Shown: positions 32,420 to 33,578 of the stretch, piece by piece | Numbering within the stretch: position 1 is the stretch's first letter | Layout of the letters: every line of letters begins with the position of its first letter | NCBI GenBank assembly: GCA_030916885.1 | Contig: JAUPVT010000038.1 | Location: forward strand, 1 to 33,578 | Source of the DNA: Chlamydiota bacterium | GTDB taxonomy: Bacteria > Chlamydiota > Chlamydiia > Chlamydiales > Rhabdochlamydiaceae | DNA: 33,578 nt | Direction of reading: 5' to 3' | Notes under the pieces: model-generated | What the model saw: only the letters and a program-made list of their open reading frames with translations | The model's database searches: none | What the model was told of the DNA's origin: nothing | Program-made: the position numbers and the translations under genes

Positions 32420-33169
32420 TTAAAAATTAACAATCTGGGCAAATGAGATGACATCTAAAGAAGCTCCTCCAACAAGTGCTCCATCAATGTCAGGCTCTGT
32501 CATTAAACTCGATATGTTTTCTGGTTTTACTGATCCACCATACAATATAGGCAAATCATCAGCCACTCTTCTTCCCATTAAGTTTTGAATATAATTACGT
32601 ATGAACCCATGCACATCTTGGGCTTCATCTTTAGTTGCCGTTTTGCCGCTGCCAATAGCCCAAACAGGTTCATAGGCAATCACAACCCTCTTTACCTCCT
32701 CTTCATTTAAGGCCATTAGACACTCTTCAAGCTGAGTTTCCAAAGTAGCTTCTACTAGACCCCCTTCTCTTTCGTGAAGCGTCTCTCCTACACATAGAAT
32801 TGGTATAAGTTTTTCTTTAAGAGCACGCTTAAGTTTCCGGTTAATTAATAGATTGCTTTCTTGAAAATACTCTCTTCGCTCCGAATGACCAATAATGCAA
32901 AACTGAGCTCCACACTCCTTGATCATTTTTGCAGAGACCTCTCCCGTAAAAGCGCCCTCTATTTGGTCATGGATATTTTGAGATCCAATCATAATAGAGC
33001 TATTACCAGCAGCCTCTACAGAGGCTGGAATCGCAGGATAAGAAGGTGCTATAAAAATGCGTCTTTTTGAAGATGTAATCAAAGGAATCAAACTATTGAT
33101 AAAGTTCTTTGCTTCTTTAACAGACTTATACATCTTCCAATTTGCAACAATAAGGGGCATACGGGACAT
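32420..33169 (-). CDS. tpiA: Triosephosphate isomerase
   Basis: Interconverts dihydroxyacetone phosphate and glyceraldehyde 3-phosphate in glycolysis. The 249-aa TIM barrel has NWKMY (N10, K12), IIGHSERR (H95), the catalytic AYEPVWAIGSGKTA (E167 with its flexible loop) and YGGSVKPENI. Translation may begin at the first ATG or at Met4 (33160), three codons later; neither has a clear Shine-Dalgarno. It leads the tpiA-secG-def group. Confidence 0.97.
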   Translation of the reverse strand: MSRMPLIVANWKMYKSVKEAKNFINSLIPLITSSKRRIFIAPSYPAIPASVEAAGNSSIMIGSQNIHDQIEGAFTGEVSAKMIKECGAQFCIIGHSERREYFQESNLLINRKLKRALKEKLIPILCVGETLHEREGGLVEATLETQLEECLMALNEEEVKRVVIAYEPVWAIGSGKTATKDEAQDVHGFIRNYIQNLMGRRVADDLPILYGGSVKPENISSLMTEPDIDGALVGGASLDVISFAQIVNF

Positions 33170-33273
33170 AAGGCTTAAACCAACTTAAGATTTTAATAGC
33201 TGTGATTTTAATCGATTTTAGAGCTGAAGGCAAGTCTAAAGAACAGAACCGTTTAACCTCAATCTTAATTTAA

Positions 33274-33301
33274 GATATATCACTTTGTATTTTGTAATCA
33301 A
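33274..33301 (-). promoter_or_regulatory. Possible promoter of tpiA-secG-def
   Basis: On the minus strand TTGATT (33301-33296, 4/6), a 16-nt spacer and TATATC (33279-33274, 4/6). The implied leader is about 100 nt long, so it is only a candidate. Confidence 0.28.
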
Positions 33302-33510
33302 TAAAAAATCATTTAATTAAAACGAGAAAGCTTTTTATAATTTATTTATCTATGAAAATTAGACTATAAGTTTGAGTTAATTTCCTAATTTTAAAACAAA
33401 AATATTATTATAAATTAATTTAATTAATGATATTTTTTAAATTAATCTGAAGATTATTGGTAGTCCTAAACAGGTAGTGATTTTAAATTATAATTGCAAA
33501 TAAACATTTT

Positions 33511-33528
33511 AATCACACCAATGTGATT
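33511..33528. terminator. Hairpin, possible terminator or operator
   Basis: AATCACA and TGTGATT (7 bp each) flank a CCAA loop. A short T-containing tract (TATTTTCTT) follows on the plus strand. No gene upstream on the plus strand needs a terminator here, so its role is unclear. Confidence 0.3.
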
Positions 33529-33578
33529 AGCTATTTTCTTAGAAAAAGATAATGTTTTTCGAACTAATCTTGCGCATC

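Larger units (their letters stand above)
33170..33578. other. 409-nt AT-rich region without a supportable gene
   Basis: It contains a possible tpiA promoter (33274-33301), a 15-nt palindrome (ATCTTAA-T-TTAAGAT, 33262-33276) and a hairpin at 33511-33528. An ATG at 33552 opens nine codons to the window edge on the plus strand, too short to judge. Confidence 0.5.

Noticed and set aside
33552-33578. ATG with nine codons (MFFELILRI) at the right edge
   Set aside because: Too short to support a gene call, and the upstream sequence has only a weak purine stretch.
33543-33578. Minus-strand end of a possible gene entering from the right (… SSKNIIFF, stop)
   Set aside because: Only about 12 codons are visible and nothing identifies a family.

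Overview
The window is AT-rich bacterial chromosome from a member of the Chlamydiae, most likely a chlamydia-related (Parachlamydiales/Rhabdochlamydia- or Simkania-like) organism. The evidence is the gene content and order: rpmG followed by a LolC/E permease and LolD; a 'small basic protein' of the Chlamydiae/Verrucomicrobia type followed by YbeY and a CBS/CorC protein; a divergent LptD-like barrel; tandem DUF502 genes; and two large repeat proteins of the effector type common in environmental chlamydiae. The genus is an inference. No rRNA, tRNA, IS element, phage gene or CRISPR array was found.

Layout. 1-1251 (minus strand): 5' end of a TerC-family membrane protein and a secreted TauD-type iron/2-oxoglutarate dioxygenase. 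1409-4439 (plus): tsaD, then a 630-residue orphan protein with hydrophobic stretches. 4535-9519 (plus): rpmG, lolC-type permease, lolD, ugd (UDP-glucose dehydrogenase) and a polyprenyl diphosphate synthase, tightly packed. 9841-17458 (plus): a long run of close or overlapping genes: a lipid-carrier sugar-phosphate transferase, an MreD-like protein, an inositol-monophosphatase-family enzyme, folD, a YihX-like HAD hydrolase, RNase R, a 3-methyladenine DNA glycosylase and two DUF502 membrane proteins.

17498-25056 is the most distinctive part. Two minus-strand genes share an unusual 30-residue repeat. They flank a conserved plus-strand operon (two tiny basic proteins, ybeY, corC-like). The larger protein (1167 aa) has about 12 repeats and a C-terminal domain of a kind I recall from other large chlamydial proteins. 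The smaller (464 aa) has a transmembrane segment, a region resembling a CE-clan (Ulp1/ChlaDub-like) cysteine protease whose His and Cys positions appear to be Asp and Ser, and four to five repeats. They look like paralogous host-interaction proteins, but no function can be proved from sequence.

25236-31596 (plus): DUF3604 protein, Maf nucleotide pyrophosphatase, exported HEAT-like repeat protein, LptD-like outer-membrane protein. 31539-33169 (minus): tpiA-secG-def, with def and lptD convergent and overlapping by 58 bp. The last 409 bases show no supportable gene.

How the genes work together: much of the conserved content concerns the cell envelope (LolCD lipoprotein release, LptD, Ugd, sugar-phosphate transferase, polyprenyl carrier, MreD, SecG) and translation/RNA quality control (TsaD t6A modification, L33, YbeY, RNase R, peptide deformylase). 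The accessory content is the repeat-protein pair, the 630-aa orphan and the secreted dioxygenase.
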